This document shows, piece after piece, positions 5,816 to 6,279 of a DNA stretch of 6,279 nt. Where the stretch lies: contig JAITTM010000043.1 in NCBI GenBank assembly GCA_031286975.1, forward strand, positions 1 to 6,279. The letters run 5' to 3'. Numbering within the stretch: the first letter of the stretch is position 1; every line of letters starts with the position of its first letter. A model generated the notes under the pieces. It had not been told where the DNA came from. It worked only from the letters and a program-made list of their open reading frames with translations, and did not search any database. The translations under genes were made by a program, and so were the position numbers. The stretch comes from Coriobacteriales bacterium. GTDB taxonomy: Bacteria; Actinomycetota; Coriobacteriia; Coriobacteriales; UBA8131.

Positions 5816-6279
5816 ATGCGTATCATCACTGCACCCGACCCTGTGTTGCGCACCGCCTGTGCGCCCATAGCGCCGAGCGAGATAAAGAGGTTCAAGCCGA
5901 TTGCCCGACAGATGGCCAAGCTCATGTACAAGAGCCAGGGCTGTGGTCTTGCCGCCCCTCAGGTGGGTATCTCCAAATGCCTGATCGTGGTTGACATAGA
6001 CCCTGATGCCGAGGAGACGGGCCCCTTGTTCTTCATCAACCCCGTTATCAAGCGTACCGGTGGTGAGAAGATCGAGGGCGACGAGGGCTGCCTCTCGATT
6101 CCCGGCATCAGCGTTCCCATAAAACGCTGGGAGATAATCGAGGTCGAGGCACTCGACCTCGAGGGCGACAGCTTTACCGTTGAGGCGGAGGGTTTTCCGG
6201 CGCGTGCGCTGCAACACGAGCTCGATCACCTCAGGGGCACCACCATGTTCGAGCACCTCGACCCCATCGCCCGCATACG
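5816..6279 (+). CDS. def: Peptide deformylase (Def), 3' end outside window
   Basis: Def removes the N-formyl group from the starting methionine of nascent proteins at the ribosome, using a bound divalent metal (usually iron). All three family motifs are present in the 154 visible residues: GCGLAAPQVG (42-51), EGCLS (90-94) and HELDH (134-138). The metal ligands are Cys92, His134 and His138, with Glu135 as catalytic base, so the enzyme should be active. The ATG at 5816 has GAGG (5805-5808) seven bases upstream, and the MRIITAPDPVLR N terminus is typical. The frame is open at the window edge; the family is usually about 150-190 residues, so only a short tail is likely missing. It follows fic by 24 bp with no sign of a terminator between. 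By family precedent fmt (methionyl-tRNA formyltransferase) may follow. Confidence 0.97.
   Translation, partial: MRIITAPDPVLRTACAPIAPSEIKRFKPIARQMAKLMYKSQGCGLAAPQVGISKCLIVVDIDPDAEETGPLFFINPVIKRTGGEKIEGDEGCLSIPGISVPIKRWEIIEVEALDLEGDSFTVEAEGFPARALQHELDHLRGTTMFEHLDPIARI

Noticed and set aside
5183..6256. Long minus-strand open frame opposite fic and def
   Set aside because: It spans two well-supported genes and their gap, shows no family motif, and is explained by codon bias on the opposite strand.

Overview
The window is about 60% G+C by eye, and every gene lies on the plus strand. It looks like the end of an actinobacterial division and cell-wall cluster running into a replication-restart and translation cluster. 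Gene content and order (murB tail, ftsQ, YegS/DagK-type lipid kinase, priA, fic, def) together with protein style suggest a high-GC Gram-positive. My best guess is class Coriobacteriia (Atopobiaceae/Coriobacteriaceae-like), but that is inference; no rRNA or other taxonomic marker is present.

Layout. Positions 1-45 read as the last 14 codons of murB (UDP-N-acetylenolpyruvoylglucosamine reductase). The ftsQ frame ends at 1354 and is open without a stop right back to position 2, so its start is uncertain: either GTG 215 or a start upstream of the window inside murB. FtsQ here has a very long basic, low-complexity cytoplasmic tail with a Gly-Thr-Gln-Arg repeat, one membrane helix, a POTRA domain and a beta domain. 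After a 101-bp gap, probably holding a promoter, comes a diacylglycerol/lipid kinase (1456-2382). It is followed after 2 bp by a complete priA (2385-4811). A 239-bp intergenic region (4812-5050) carries a candidate promoter and a foldable leader RNA. Then come a complete Fic-domain AMPylase-type gene (5051-5791) and, 24 bp later, def (peptide deformylase), which is cut by the window end.

How they fit together. MurB (precursor synthesis) and FtsQ (divisome) serve septal wall building. The lipid kinase probably recycles diacylglycerol to phosphatidic acid or phosphorylates a related lipid. PriA reloads the replisome on stalled forks, and Def removes formyl groups from new proteins. priA next to def (usually followed by fmt) is a common bacterial arrangement. 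The fic gene is the accessory item, inserted between priA and def with its own leader and apparently co-transcribed with def.

Most of the window is housekeeping sequence. Points worth a second look are the fic insertion and its leader RNA, the Asp-for-Glu change in the Fic autoinhibitory motif, the FtsQ repeat tail, and the unresolved murB/ftsQ overlap. I see no mobile element, CRISPR array, tRNA or rRNA.
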